A DNA stretch of 6,982 bases, taken from contig JAGQQZ010000474.1 of the NCBI GenBank assembly GCA_020425915.1, positions 1 through 6,982 on the forward strand, written 5' to 3'. The notes under the pieces were generated by a model. That model saw only the letters and a program-made list of their open reading frames with translations, did not search any database and had not been told where the DNA came from. How positions within the stretch are numbered: the first letter of the stretch is position 1; each line of letters begins with the position of its first letter. This DNA comes from Planctomycetota bacterium. GTDB lineage: Bacteria; Planctomycetota; UBA1135; UBA2386. The position numbers and the translations under genes were made by a program. Shown in pieces: positions 6,419 through 6,982 of this stretch.

Positions 6419-6982
6419 CCTTCGAGTAGACGAGATCTCCCTCGCTCCGCTCGATCTCCTGACCTCTTCGGGATGGACACGTCGTTCGACCGTCGTCCGC
6501 ATTCGCGGCGACGGACTCGAAGGTCGAGGTGAGGACGTCTGCTACGAGGCCGACGACCAGCGTGCGTTCCGACGCGTGCGAGATCTCTCGGCGTTGGTCG
6601 GTGGCGGCACGTTCGTCGCGTTCCTCGAACGGCTGGACGGCATCGATCCGTTCCCGAAACCGCCGTCCCGCCAAGAGAATCGCAGCTATCGACGTTGGGC
6701 GTTCGAGAGCGCCGCGCTCGATCTCGCACTCCGTCAGTCGGAGCGTTCGCTCGCACAGCTCCTCGAGCGCGACGTGGCGCGCGTCGAGTTCGTGGCTTCG
6801 CTCGGGCTCGGCTCGCCGGCGACGACGGCGCCGCTCGAGGCGTGGCTCGCACGGGTTCCGTCGCTGCGCTTCAAGATCGACTTCGCCGAGGACTGGAACG
6901 AAGGCACGATCCGTGATCTCGCGCGACTCGGGTCTCGCATCGCCGTCGTCGACTTCAAGGCGCACTACCATGGTTCGTTCGA
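6390..6982 (+). CDS. Enolase-superfamily-like protein, N-terminal part (truncated by window end)
   Basis: Open frame of 197 codons that runs off the window without a stop. An in-frame TGA at 6384-6386 lies just before the ATG at 6390, so this is the most upstream ATG possible; no obvious ribosome site precedes it. The N-terminal part (about residues 10-100) has the alternating strand and helix pattern of an enolase-type capping domain. It is followed by RRWAFESAALDLALRQ (101-116), which resembles the helix leading into the barrel domain. LRFKIDF (159-165) and VVDFKAHYHG (186-195) resemble successive barrel strands bearing the Lys and Asp residues of this superfamily. The metal-binding acidic residues and the general base would lie beyond the window, so no reaction can be assigned. 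It may be an uncharacterised mandelate racemase/muconate cycloisomerase relative. Same strand as the cold-shock gene, 62 bases apart; co-transcription is possible but not shown. Confidence 0.7.
   Translation, partial: MLWARIAELPLRVDEISLAPLDLLTSSGWTRRSTVVRIRGDGLEGRGEDVCYEADDQRAFRRVRDLSALVGGGTFVAFLERLDGIDPFPKPPSRQENRSYRRWAFESAALDLALRQSERSLAQLLERDVARVEFVASLGLGSPATTAPLEAWLARVPSLRFKIDFAEDWNEGTIRDLARLGSRIAVVDFKAHYHGSF

Noticed and set aside
5676..6971. Minus-strand open frame of 431 codons covering the cold-shock and enolase-like genes
   Set aside because: It lies antisense to a confident cold-shock protein and to a frame with superfamily motifs, and overlaps the large lipoprotein in another frame. 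No domain is recognisable.

Overview
This is a GC-rich bacterial window with a divergent layout. Two long, overlapping minus-strand genes fill about 5.9 kb. A short plus-strand cold-shock gene and the beginning of a second plus-strand gene fill the right end. The source is probably a free-living, Gram-negative-type bacterium. Both large proteins carry lipoprotein signal peptides and belong to the FG-GAP/VCBS plus ASPIC/UnbV (CRTAC1-like) class, which is abundant in Planctomycetota, Acidobacteriota, Bacteroidota and some Myxococcota. With the high GC and the cold-shock variant, I lean towards a high-GC planctomycete or similar lineage. That assignment is inference; no taxonomic marker is present.

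Positions 1-93 are non-coding and hold a good hairpin just downstream of the minus-strand gene pair. Positions 94-2271 (or to 2340) encode a lipoprotein with an N-terminal helical, TPR-like region, seven Asp-rich calcium-loop repeats and a C-terminal ASPIC/UnbV domain. Positions 2255-5953 encode a 1232-residue lipoprotein made of two successive propeller-plus-ASPIC modules. The stop of the larger, upstream gene lies inside the 5' end of the smaller one, so the pair is almost certainly co-transcribed from right to left. Positions 5954-6126 are the only intergenic stretch of any size and must hold both divergent promoters. Positions 6127-6327 encode a 66-residue cold-shock-domain protein with a strong ribosome binding site. 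From 6390 to the window end runs an enolase-superfamily-like gene cut off by the window edge.

The two lipoproteins probably act together outside the cytoplasm as calcium-stabilised beta-propeller binding or adhesion proteins. No enzyme, transporter or secretion gene in the window fixes their substrate. The cold-shock gene is the most interesting regulatory spot. Its Shine-Dalgarno is part of a perfect 10-bp inverted repeat, its stop codon sits in the loop of a perfect 8-bp hairpin, and the start codon of the next gene sits in the loop of a two-stem hairpin. I see no mobile elements, tRNA or rRNA genes, or CRISPR arrays.
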